A DNA stretch of 11,237 nt, taken from the NCBI GenBank assembly GCA_934281515.1, contig CAKQXG010000062.1, positions 1-11,237 of the forward strand, read 5' to 3'. Of the stretch, positions 1 to 7,281 are shown piece after piece. Source of the stretch: an uncultured Clostridia bacterium. GTDB lineage: Bacteria; Bacillota; Clostridia; Christensenellales; CAG-314. Position numbers and translations under genes: made by a program. The stretch's first letter is position 1. Each line of letters opens with the position of its first letter. The notes under the pieces were generated by a model. That model did no database searches. It was not told the origin of the DNA and saw nothing but the letters and a program-made list of their open reading frames with translations.

Positions 1-145
1 ACATGATAATTCCGCTTGCGCCTTGGTTAAGTCCGAATTTGTTTGTCAGCATCAGCGGCACAATGGCGTCGTAGGCCTGCCAGAACGCGCAGATGAGAAA
101 AAACGCAAATCCGACAAAAACGGTACGTTTGTAGTTGAGCTTCAT
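1..145 (-). CDS. MFS transporter, N-terminal fragment (cut by window edge)
   Basis: An ATG at 145 (minus strand) opens a frame that runs off the left edge of the window, giving 48 visible codons. The protein begins MKLNYKRTVFVGFAFF and continues with a hydrophobic first helix (about residues 8-25, including FLICAFWQAYD) and then IVPLMLTNKFGL. A short basic N-terminus, a first transmembrane segment and a D near its outer end are what I recognise from the major facilitator superfamily sugar transporters (SLC45/GPH-like) of Clostridia. These are cation-coupled permeases in the cytoplasmic membrane. A Shine-Dalgarno sequence AAAGGA (plus coordinates 155-160) lies 9 nt before the ATG, and a strong promoter is at 247-275. 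Substrate cannot be told from this fragment. Another polytopic membrane protein is possible, but the pattern fits MFS best. Confidence 0.7.
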   Translation of the reverse strand, partial: MKLNYKRTVFVGFAFFLICAFWQAYDAIVPLMLTNKFGLNQGASGIIM

Positions 146-246
146 GGTATTGTTTCCTTTATTTAACTTTACGCATTTCGTTGCGGTACTACAAGTAATG
201 ACGAATTGCCGACAGGCCTGTAACCGTACTTTGTGCGCATATAACT

Positions 247-275
247 AGTATAAAGCAGTTTGTTTCAAATGTAAA
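247..275 (-). promoter_or_regulatory. Sigma-A-type promoter for the MFS gene
   Basis: Read on the minus strand, TTTACA (270-275, five of six consensus bases) is followed after exactly 17 bp by TATACT (247-252, five of six). Transcription would start near 240, leaving a leader of about 95 nt before the ATG at 145. I see no recognisable riboswitch in that leader. Confidence 0.65.
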
Positions 276-331
276 TAGGCAATTTTATGTTTTGTGTAAA
301 ATATTTGTAAAAATTTCATTTTTGTTGCCGT

Positions 332-360
332 CTGACGACAGAACGACTGTGCAATAATAT
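332..360 (+). promoter_or_regulatory. Candidate promoter for the binding protein-murB operon
   Basis: CTGACG (332-337, four of six) and TAATAT (355-360, four of six) are separated by 17 bp and lie upstream of the TTG start at 399. The match is modest. The -10 box overlaps the first copy of an 11-bp direct repeat, TAATATATACG, at 355-365 and 378-388. Confidence 0.35.
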
Positions 361-388
361 ATACGCCGTAAGCGACGTAATATATACG
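355..388 (+). repeat. 11-bp direct repeat, possible operator
   Basis: TAATATATACG occurs at 355-365 and again at 378-388. The start-to-start distance is 23 bp, close to two helical turns. The first copy covers the candidate -10 box of the downstream operon and the second lies in the early leader. A same-face spacing at a promoter suggests a protein binding site, but the AT-rich composition makes chance repetition plausible. Confidence 0.3.
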
Positions 389-398
389 GGGCAGAAAT

Positions 399-1544
399 TT
401 GAGGTACAAAATCGTTCGTCCGAAAGAACAAAAAAAAATAGATGCCGGGCAAAAGGCTTTGCGGAAACAACGCGCGACTTGCGTTTTTCTGTGGTTACGT
501 AGCGGCACAAGCATGCTTGTACTGTTTGCCGTAGTTGCGGCGGTATTATTTGTCACTCTGCCGATGTTGCCCGACAAACCTATTGCCGAAACAACCGACG
601 GCAGCAAGCAAGGCGTGTTGGAATTGTGGAATATCGAGTGCTTTGAAGGAGGCGTGGGTAGCAGACAACGTTGGCTTACGGCGCGTGCGGCGGAGTTTGA
701 AAAAGCAAACAAAGGGTTGTATGTGCATGTTACTACGTTGACTGCCGAGCAGGCAAAAACCAAGCTTGACGGTGGTGAGAAATTTGATATTGTCGGGTTT
801 TCTCGCGGCATAGGTTGCGATTTCGCCGATATGCTGTGTGACGTCGATGTAGGAGACGTATTGTATGACAATATGCGGCAAAGTGCCACTTTCGGCAGTA
901 ATATGTACGCAATACCTTACTATTGTGGCATTTACTGCCTCTTTTCCAGGCAAAGCGAGCTGTCTGCAGACAATTTGCTTGCCGAGTGTACTACAAAGAC
1001 ATTGACGCGGAAAGTAGGTAAAAACACATTTACGTTGTCTCCGCTTGTGTGTGGCTACACGGCAAACAACAGTCCGCTGACGGCTCTACGTGCAAGCGGC
1101 GTGAAAGGCAGAGTGGACGTGCCGCAAACGACAAGTCAATATTCCGCATACGAACAGTTTGTCGGTCACAAAGCCGCCGTTACGTTACTTGGCACTCAGC
1201 GTGACCTGTATCGCCTGACAAGGCGTGCCGCCGACGGCAAAATCGAGCCGCTTGCTATCTTGCCGCTTACGGGTTACACCGACTTGGTACAGTATCTCGG
1301 TATTGCCAAAGACGGAGACAACGTTACGGCGGCAAAGGAGTTTTGCAAGTACCTGGTGTCGGACAAGGCGCAGTCGACACTGACAAACATGGGATTGTTT
1401 TCCGTGTTGAAAGACGCCGCTTATTATACCGATGAGACATATGCCGCCTGCGAACAAGCCGTCAGTCAATCGTTTGTGCCTTGTGTGTTCGATACACCCG
1501 TAGCAATAGCGGCACAACGCAAAGATGCGGAGTCGGCAAAATGA
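399..1544 (+). CDS. Membrane-anchored extracellular solute-binding protein (family 1-like)
   Basis: The 381-residue protein has a strongly basic cytoplasmic N-terminus (1-37), one transmembrane segment (about 38-57, MLVLFAVVAAVLFVTLPML) and an extracellular domain of about 320 residues. LELWNIECFEGGVGSRQRW (74-92), AAEFEKANKGLYVHV and KLDGGEKFDIVGFSRG match the N-terminal lobe pattern of family 1 (maltose-type) ABC binding proteins. GYTDLVQYLGIAK and AAKEFCKYLVSDKAQSTL followed by GLFSVLK (292-338) match their C-terminal pattern. No lipobox cysteine follows the hydrophobic stretch, so it appears to be held by an uncleaved helix rather than lipid. The start is a TTG with only a weak GGGG upstream. 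An in-frame TAA at 378-380 rules out a longer version, and the next ATG is inside the membrane helix. The stop overlaps murB as ATGA. There are no transporter partners in view, so it may be a sensor or wall-associated binder. The fold call is fairly secure; the ligand is unknown. Confidence 0.72.
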   Translation: MRYKIVRPKEQKKIDAGQKALRKQRATCVFLWLRSGTSMLVLFAVVAAVLFVTLPMLPDKPIAETTDGSKQGVLELWNIECFEGGVGSRQRWLTARAAEFEKANKGLYVHVTTLTAEQAKTKLDGGEKFDIVGFSRGIGCDFADMLCDVDVGDVLYDNMRQSATFGSNMYAIPYYCGIYCLFSRQSELSADNLLAECTTKTLTRKVGKNTFTLSPLVCGYTANNSPLTALRASGVKGRVDVPQTTSQYSAYEQFVGHKAAVTLLGTQRDLYRLTRRAADGKIEPLAILPLTGYTDLVQYLGIAKDGDNVTAAKEFCKYLVSDKAQSTLTNMGLFSVLKDAAYYTDETYAACEQAVSQSFVPCVFDTPVAIAAQRKDAESAK

Positions 1545-2449
1545 ACGCGAACGACATACAAGACCTGTTTCGGCGACTGGACGTGACGTATCGCACGGAT
1601 AAATCATTTGCCGAGTTGACAACATTGCGTGTGGGTGGCAAAATAAAGTATACTGCGTACCCCGACAGCCGCCGTAAGTTGATTTCGTTGTTGCGTGCGC
1701 TGTCCGAGGCAGGTGAGCGATATTTTGTATTGGGCAACGGCAGTAACGTGTTGGCTTCCGACAACCTTTTCGACGGCGTGGCGGTGTGCACCAAACGCGT
1801 TGACGGTTTGCAAGTTCGTGGCGACAAAGTGATTGCCGATTGCGGAGTCAACACTTGCGCTTTGTTTGCCTTGCTAAAAAAACGCGGACTTGGTGGCGGC
1901 GAGTTTCTCGGTTGTATTCCGTCCACGTTGGGCGGAGCGGTGCGTGGCAATGCCGGCTGTTACGGACAAAACATGTCAGGTATTGTCACGTCGGTGACGG
2001 CATTGTGTGCCGACGGCAAGGTGCGTACATTCGACAACGCCGCTTGCGGTTTTGCCAGGCGCAACAGTGTGTTTAAGCGACAAAATGCCGTGGTCTTGTA
2101 CGTAACAATGCGTTTTACGCCGTCCACGCCACAAGCGGTTGAGCAAATTTTTGCAGAAATGCACGACAAAAAAAAGGCAAGTCAACCGCTAGGTCAACCG
2201 TCGGCAGGCAGTACGCTGTTTCACGAGCGGTTGTCGTTGTCTCCTCTGTTGGATAGGTTGGGTACCAAAGGTTACCGCGTGGGCGGTGCGGCAGTATCAA
2301 AAAAACACGCAGGGTTCGTTTTAAACATTGACAAAGCCGAGGCAAAAGATATATACTATATAATACAGTATCAAAAGCAACGGCTGTGGCAAGTCTACGG
2401 TTTGACTGCACACACGGAAGTGACCCTTGTGGGTTTCGATGATGACTAG
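1541..2449 (+). CDS. murB: UDP-N-acetylenolpyruvoylglucosamine reductase
   Basis: This FAD enzyme reduces the enolpyruvyl group of UDP-GlcNAc-enolpyruvate with NADPH to give UDP-MurNAc, the second committed cytoplasmic step of peptidoglycan synthesis. The 302-residue length fits the shorter type II form of Gram-positives. Visible motifs are LTTLRVGG (26-33), the FAD-binding YFVLGNGSNVL (61-71), IPSTLGGAVRGNAGCYG (126-142), the GFARRNSVFK segment with the conserved Arg (R174), the proton-donor serine in SAGSTLF (S224), and a C-terminal HTEVTLVG whose E293 matches the catalytic glutamate. The ATG at 1541 is preferred over an upstream GTG at 1481, because the protein aligns from there and the ATG forms a 4-nt ATGA overlap with the preceding stop, implying translational coupling. 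Oddities are an Arg (R173) where the usual YRxS motif has Tyr, and STLGGAVRGN in place of the usual GTVGGAVxxN. Confidence 0.93.
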   Translation: MNANDIQDLFRRLDVTYRTDKSFAELTTLRVGGKIKYTAYPDSRRKLISLLRALSEAGERYFVLGNGSNVLASDNLFDGVAVCTKRVDGLQVRGDKVIADCGVNTCALFALLKKRGLGGGEFLGCIPSTLGGAVRGNAGCYGQNMSGIVTSVTALCADGKVRTFDNAACGFARRNSVFKRQNAVVLYVTMRFTPSTPQAVEQIFAEMHDKKKASQPLGQPSAGSTLFHERLSLSPLLDRLGTKGYRVGGAAVSKKHAGFVLNIDKAEAKDIYYIIQYQKQRLWQVYGLTAHTEVTLVGFDDD

Positions 2450-2515
2450 CGACAACGATAAACTTGCATTGTCGCATGCCAGTGTTTGCCGATACGACGC
2501 AATATTGCACAACAC

Positions 2516-2520
2516 GGAGA
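2516..2520 (+). promoter_or_regulatory. Ribosome binding site that sets the whiA start
   Basis: GGAGA lies 4 nt before the ATG at 2525. The open frame extends upstream to an ATG at 2486 with no comparable site, and the extra 13 residues do not resemble WhiA. The site therefore supports 2525 as the true start. Confidence 0.75.
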
Positions 2521-2524
2521 CAAA

Positions 2525-3472
2525 ATGACTTTTTCTCAGACGGTCAAAAGTGAAATACTCAAAAATATCCGCAAAATAAAGGGTTGTTGCGCGACGGCTT
2601 TCCTTACGGCGGTAGTCAAAGCAATTGGCTCGTTGGAACTGGGGTTTGACGGCTTCGGATTCAGTATAGAAAGCGACAACTACGACCTTGTCAACTTTGT
2701 CGTTGCTCTTGCGCATGACAACCTCGGTGTAAGCGGCAAAATACAATCTTCCAACCCCAACGCCAAGGGGGCGGCGGTGTACTCGTGTGAGTTTCACAAG
2801 AGTATCGGCGCAAAACTAGGGCTTGTGTATCGTGACCGTGAAGGCATAATGCATCTCAACGACGATGTCGGCAAACTGTTGCCGACCAAGGAATGTTGCA
2901 AACGCGCTTTTATGCAAGGGCTGTTGCTTGCGGCAGGTTCGGTTGTTATCCCCGTTGCCGACAGTGACGTAGGTGAAAACACGTCGGGCGCACGCTATCA
3001 CGCCGAGTTGCGTTTTGCCGATCGTGATTTCGCCGAGGCGGTGATGGGTGCCTATGCCGAGATTCCTTTCCGTCTTGCCACACGCAAAAACGTCACCATA
3101 CTGTACTTGAAGGACAGCGAAGTGATTGCCGACTTTTTGGTGTATCTTAACGCTATGTCTGCAAAGTTGAAGTTGGAAAACATCATTATAGGGCGTAGTC
3201 TGCGCAACACGGCAAATCGTCAACGCAACTGCATTGCGGCAAATATCGACAAAAGCGTCAACGCAAGCGAACGCCAACTTGCCGCCATTGCAGAGATACG
3301 CAAGCGCGGTTTGTTTGACGGGTTGACCACTCAATTGAAGGAAGTTGCCGTTGTGCGGGAGGACTACCCCGAAGCGACGCTTGACGAACTCGCTACAAAA
3401 TTGGGTATCAGCAAAAGCGGTGCAAACCATCGTTTGACAAGACTTATTCAAATTGCCGAAAACAACGTTTAG
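2525..3472 (+). CDS. whiA: WhiA, DNA-binding regulator with degenerate LAGLIDADG fold
   Basis: WhiA is a Gram-positive DNA-binding protein. It controls sporulation septation genes in Streptomyces and affects cell division and chromosome segregation in Bacillus. The 315-residue protein has the expected three parts. The N-terminal domain starts MTFSQTVKSEILKNI and carries a CC pair at 21-22. The LAGLIDADG-like domain has TKECCKRAFMQGLLLAAGSV (121-140) and the highly conserved RNTANRQRNCIAANIDK (227-243). The C-terminal helix-turn-helix has YPEATLDELATKLGISKSGANHRLTRL (281-307). The catalytic acidic residues of homing endonucleases are not evident, as in the family, so it should bind but not cut DNA. 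It lies 75 bp after murB and 157 bp before dnaE. The canonical PEKSYHLE-like segment is altered to ARYHAELRF. Assignment is very secure. Confidence 0.95.
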   Translation: MTFSQTVKSEILKNIRKIKGCCATAFLTAVVKAIGSLELGFDGFGFSIESDNYDLVNFVVALAHDNLGVSGKIQSSNPNAKGAAVYSCEFHKSIGAKLGLVYRDREGIMHLNDDVGKLLPTKECCKRAFMQGLLLAAGSVVIPVADSDVGENTSGARYHAELRFADRDFAEAVMGAYAEIPFRLATRKNVTILYLKDSEVIADFLVYLNAMSAKLKLENIIIGRSLRNTANRQRNCIAANIDKSVNASERQLAAIAEIRKRGLFDGLTTQLKEVAVVREDYPEATLDELATKLGISKSGANHRLTRLIQIAENNV

Positions 3473-3617
3473 CATTCGTCGATTTATTGTTGACAGAACA
3501 GTATTTGCCGAGACAGTAAACGTCGGATTGTAAGCAAATTTTAAATACGTATCGACTTTTTTTTGTAACTCAAAGTGCATTTTTAAGGCGCATTTAAAGG
3601 GCAGACCGCCCGAAACG

Positions 3618-3624
3618 AAGGAAG
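3618..3624 (+). promoter_or_regulatory. Ribosome binding site of dnaE
   Basis: AAGGAAG sits 5 nt before the ATG at 3630 and confirms the start, since the encoded protein opens directly with the PHP-domain motif. The rest of the 157-bp gap from whiA holds no convincing promoter or terminator. It has an 8-T run at 3557-3564 without a stem and a near-repeat of GCATTTTTAAGG / GCATTTAAAGG (3577-3600). Confidence 0.7.
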
Positions 3625-3629
3625 AATTT

Positions 3630-6600
3630 ATGAAACCGTTTGTTCACCTGCATCTACACACCGAATACAGCCTTCTTGACGGTGCGACTCGTATCGACGA
3701 GTTGCTTGCCAAGTGCAAGGAGTACGAAATGCCTGCCGTAGCCGTCACAGACCACGGCAATATGTACTGCGCATGGAAGTTTCTCAATGCCGCCAAAAAC
3801 GCCGGTATCAAACCGATAATCGGTTGCGAGTTTTACATGTGCGAAAATCTGCACTCCACAGGCTCGGAAAACAAAGAGTACTTCCACCTTGTATTGCTTG
3901 CCAAAAACAATGTCGGTTACTACAATCTGTGCCGCCTTAACTCCATCGCATGGGTAGAAGGTTTCTACTACAAGCCGCGTATCGACTGGGAGACGCTGGT
4001 CAAGTACCACGAAGGCATCGTGTGTCTGTCGGCATGTATTGCGGGACAACTGCCGCGCCTGTTGCTTGCCGACCGTCCCGAAGACGCCAAGGAGCTTGCA
4101 TTGCAGTTTAAGGAGTTGTTCGGCGAGGACTACTACATAGAAATTCAAAAGCACGGTATCGACGACGAAGACGCCGTAATGCCGCAACTTGTCGCACTTG
4201 CCCGAGAGCTCGACATCAAAGTGGTGGTTACCAACGACGTACACTATCTCAACAAAGAGGACTGGGAAATACAGGACGTAATGTTGTGCGTGCAGACCGG
4301 CAAGTACATCGACGACCCCGACCGTATGCGTTTTACGGGACAAGAGTTTTATCTCAAAAATTACGACGAAATGGCGGCGCTGTTCCCCGGCGTGCCTGAC
4401 GCAATGGACACGACGTTGGAAATTGCCGAAAAGTGCAATGTGGACTTCGGCAAGGAAAAGTTGCTGCCTTTGTACACACCGCCCGACGGAATGGACAGCG
4501 CGGAGTACCTGCGCTATTTGTTGGAAAAGGGCATGAAGGAAAAGTACCCCAACTGCACATCGGAGATTCGCGAACGCGTTGAGTACGAATACGGCGTAAT
4601 TTGTAGCATGGGTTTCGTCGACTACTACCTTATCGTGTGGGACTTCATCAACTACGCCAAGACCAACGGTATACCCGTAGGCCCCGGGCGCGGTAGCGGC
4701 GCAGGCAGCGTTATCGCTTATCTTATCGGCATAACCGAAGTGGAACCTTTCCGCTTCAACCTGATGTTCGAACGTTTTCTTAACCCCCAACGTAAGTCGA
4801 TGCCAGACTTCGACGTGGACTTCTGCATGGATCGCCGTGGCGAAGTAATCGACTATGTTCACCGTAAGTACGGTATGGACAATGTATGTCAGATTGTCAC
4901 ATTCGGCACAATGGCAACCAAAAACGCCATCAAGGACGTAGCGCGCGTAATGCGCTTTTCCGTTGCCGAAGCCAATCGCCTTGCCAAGATGGTACCCGAC
5001 GGATTTAAGTATACGCTTAAACACCTTTTGGGGCTTAAACCGTACAAGAAAGAGGCAGATACATACATTTCCGAAGAGTTGAAGCAGGCTTATGCCGACC
5101 CGGCGACTCACAAACTGATCGACATCGCCATGCGACTGGAAGGTTCTCCGCGCCAAACCGGCATGCACGCCGCAGGCGTTGTTATCTGTCGCGAGAAGGT
5201 TGCAGACCACGTACCCTTGCAGACCAACGGCGGTAGCCTTGCCAAGGGCGGTATCGTTACCACGCAGTACAACATGACCGAGGTGGAACAACTGGGACTA
5301 CTCAAAATGGACTTTCTCGGCTTGCGTACCCTTACCGACATCAAAAAGGCTTGTGACTACGTATACGAGGACTACGGCGTCAAGGTGGACTTCCATCATG
5401 ACAACTACGACGACCAAAACGTGTTCAACCTTATTTCTTCGGGCGACACGATGTGTATTTTCCAATTGGAAAGCGGCGGAATGTGCGACCTTATGCGCAA
5501 GATGAAGCCTACCGGTCTGGAAGAAATCATCGCAGGTATCAGTCTGTACCGTCCCGGACCCATGCAGTACATCGGCGACTACATCGATTGCAAGTTCGAT
5601 AAGAGCAAAATACATTACCTGCACCCGTCCATGGAAAGCATACTTGACGTCACCAACGGCTGTATCGTTTATCAGGAACAGGTTATGCAACTTGTCAAAA
5701 AGTTGGCAGGGTTCAGTACCGCGCTTGCAGACAACGTCCGCTACGCCATGAGCAAAAAGAAAACCCAGATGATGAAAGACTTGGGGCAATTGTTCATCTA
5801 CGGCGGTACGTGGACCAACGGCGAAACGGTGCCCGGATGTATCAAAAACGGTATTCCCGAAGATGTTGCGTTGCAGATATACAAGCAACTGGACGACTTC
5901 TCGCAATACGCGTTCAACAAGTCGCACGCAACGTGCTACGCTTACGTTACCTATCAGACGGCTTGGCTCAAAAACTACTACCCTGCGGAATTTATCTGTG
6001 CATTGCTCAACAACCGCATTACCGACATCACGCAGATAAAGAAGTACATGGAATACGCTAAGACGATAAATATTCAGATTTTGCCGCCGTGCATCAACCG
6101 AAGCTACGCCGAATTCCACGTGGAAAACGGATCGTTGCGTTTCGGCTTGGGCGGTGTAAAAAACGTCGGCGTTGCCGTCGTCAAGCAAATTGTCGACGAG
6201 CGTAACGCTCACGGCGAGTTTACCGACATGAGCGACTTCTTCGAGCGTTGCTTCGACTTTATCAACAAGCGCATGGTCGAAAACCTGATAAAGGGCGGTG
6301 CGTTCGATTGCTTCAATCGTACTCGCGCCGACATGTTGCAGTGGTACAATGACGAGTTGACGGAAGTTGCCGAAAGCAAGAAGAAGGCTGCAAGCGGGCA
6401 AATAAGTATATTTGACATGATGCCCGACCTCAAAAGCGACATTCGCCCCGAACACGAGCAACTGCCCGAGTTCCCCAAGCAGGTGGTGTATACCTTCGAG
6501 AAAGAAGTTCTCGGTTTGTACATGACGGGCAGTCCCCTTGATGACTATGACCGTGTTGCGCAAAAGTTCAACTTCGACTTCAACACGTCGGAAATTGCCA

Positions 6601-7175
6601 AGTACGTGCCAGAGGGCAGCGAGGACGGCGAGCCTGTGTTGCCCGTAGTCAACAAAAAGTTTGTGACGACAGGCGGCGTACTGCACGACGTGCGCGAGGT
6701 AATCGGCAAGGATAACAATCGTATGGGCTTTGCCGTGCTGGAAGACAAGTACGACAGCGTGGAGGTGTGCATGTACGGCAGTACCTACGAGAAGTACAAA
6801 AATCTGTTTGCCGACGACGCGTTTGTTGTTGTCAAGGGCGGTTTGAGCGAGTCGCGCGACAGTTACAAAATCAACGTAAGGGAAATCATCGACCCCAAGT
6901 CCGACGGCAATGACAGCGGCGGACAAGGCGGCAGTCAGCACCAGGTACACAGCGACGTTACGCTGTGGCTGCGCATGGACGAACGCGACGAAACCAAGTT
7001 CGAAGCGGCAGTATCCGCGCTGAAACAGTACGAAGGAGAAATCCCAGTCAAGATCAAGCTGGAAGGCAAAGTGTTTGAGCTGGAAACGCGCGTGCGCCAA
7101 TGCACGGGTCTGCAGTACGAGTTGAACCTGATTCTCGGCGAAAAGAACGTGGTATTTTTTGAAAAACAGCACTGA
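3630..7175 (+). CDS. dnaE: DNA polymerase III alpha subunit (DnaE)
   Basis: This is a full-length replicative C-family polymerase (1181 residues) that extends DNA at the fork with the beta clamp. The N-terminal PHP domain (1-210) opens with HLHLHTEYSLLDG. It keeps all nine expected metal ligands by position: H8, H10, D17, H42, E67, H86, C136, D203 and H205, so intrinsic 3'-5' proofreading is plausible. The palm contains GPGRGSGAGSVIAYL (351-365) and PDFDVDF (392-398), giving catalytic D393 and D395, with the third aspartate D561 in LKMDFLGLRTL. The fingers include YRPGPM (640-645) and FNKSHATCYAY (762-772). QISIF (924-928) matches the internal beta-clamp-binding motif. An OB-fold follows (about 1011-1086), then an acidic, Gly/Ser-rich hinge (1090-1104) and a C-terminal domain to 1181. 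Whether the organism also has PolC cannot be seen here. No frameshift or truncation. Confidence 0.97.
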   Translation: MKPFVHLHLHTEYSLLDGATRIDELLAKCKEYEMPAVAVTDHGNMYCAWKFLNAAKNAGIKPIIGCEFYMCENLHSTGSENKEYFHLVLLAKNNVGYYNLCRLNSIAWVEGFYYKPRIDWETLVKYHEGIVCLSACIAGQLPRLLLADRPEDAKELALQFKELFGEDYYIEIQKHGIDDEDAVMPQLVALARELDIKVVVTNDVHYLNKEDWEIQDVMLCVQTGKYIDDPDRMRFTGQEFYLKNYDEMAALFPGVPDAMDTTLEIAEKCNVDFGKEKLLPLYTPPDGMDSAEYLRYLLEKGMKEKYPNCTSEIRERVEYEYGVICSMGFVDYYLIVWDFINYAKTNGIPVGPGRGSGAGSVIAYLIGITEVEPFRFNLMFERFLNPQRKSMPDFDVDFCMDRRGEVIDYVHRKYGMDNVCQIVTFGTMATKNAIKDVARVMRFSVAEANRLAKMVPDGFKYTLKHLLGLKPYKKEADTYISEELKQAYADPATHKLIDIAMRLEGSPRQTGMHAAGVVICREKVADHVPLQTNGGSLAKGGIVTTQYNMTEVEQLGLLKMDFLGLRTLTDIKKACDYVYEDYGVKVDFHHDNYDDQNVFNLISSGDTMCIFQLESGGMCDLMRKMKPTGLEEIIAGISLYRPGPMQYIGDYIDCKFDKSKIHYLHPSMESILDVTNGCIVYQEQVMQLVKKLAGFSTALADNVRYAMSKKKTQMMKDLGQLFIYGGTWTNGETVPGCIKNGIPEDVALQIYKQLDDFSQYAFNKSHATCYAYVTYQTAWLKNYYPAEFICALLNNRITDITQIKKYMEYAKTINIQILPPCINRSYAEFHVENGSLRFGLGGVKNVGVAVVKQIVDERNAHGEFTDMSDFFERCFDFINKRMVENLIKGGAFDCFNRTRADMLQWYNDELTEVAESKKKAASGQISIFDMMPDLKSDIRPEHEQLPEFPKQVVYTFEKEVLGLYMTGSPLDDYDRVAQKFNFDFNTSEIAKYVPEGSEDGEPVLPVVNKKFVTTGGVLHDVREVIGKDNNRMGFAVLEDKYDSVEVCMYGSTYEKYKNLFADDAFVVVKGGLSESRDSYKINVREIIDPKSDGNDSGGQGGSQHQVHSDVTLWLRMDERDETKFEAAVSALKQYEGEIPVKIKLEGKVFELETRVRQCTGLQYELNLILGEKNVVFFEKQH

Positions 7176-7212
7176 TACTACAAAAAAGTTGCTATTTTTG
7201 CAAAATTGGGTC

Positions 7213-7241
7213 TTGAAATGCTGACAGTGTTGTTGTATAAT
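7213..7241 (+). promoter_or_regulatory. Strong sigma-A-type promoter for the FtsK-like gene
   Basis: TTGAAA (7213-7218, five of six) and a perfect TATAAT (7236-7241) are separated by 17 bp. Transcription should begin near 7248, giving a leader of about 34 nt. This makes the downstream gene independent of dnaE and argues that it is expressed. Confidence 0.8.
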
Positions 7242-7281
7242 AGTATGGTAAGTCGTAAATGCACTTGTAAAAGGAGACGTC

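Noticed and set aside
146..240. Riboswitch in the MFS leader
   Set aside because: No known aptamer motif or extended paired structure could be recognised in the 95-nt leader.
1481..1540. GTG start 20 codons upstream of the chosen murB start
   Set aside because: The extra residues overlap the end of the preceding gene and do not resemble MurB. The ATGA overlap at 1541 is the usual coupled start.
3490..3522. TTGACA at 3490-3495 as a -35 box for dnaE
   Set aside because: There is no acceptable -10 hexamer at 16-18 bp; the nearest AT-rich match is about 21 bp away.
3599..3611. GGGC/GCCC hairpin before dnaE
   Set aside because: Only four pairs with a five-base loop and no T run. It is not a terminator and lies clear of the ribosome binding site.
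7181..7200. Terminator after dnaE from CAAAAA ... TTTTTG
   Set aside because: The stem is six almost purely A-T pairs without a GC core, too weak for an intrinsic terminator.
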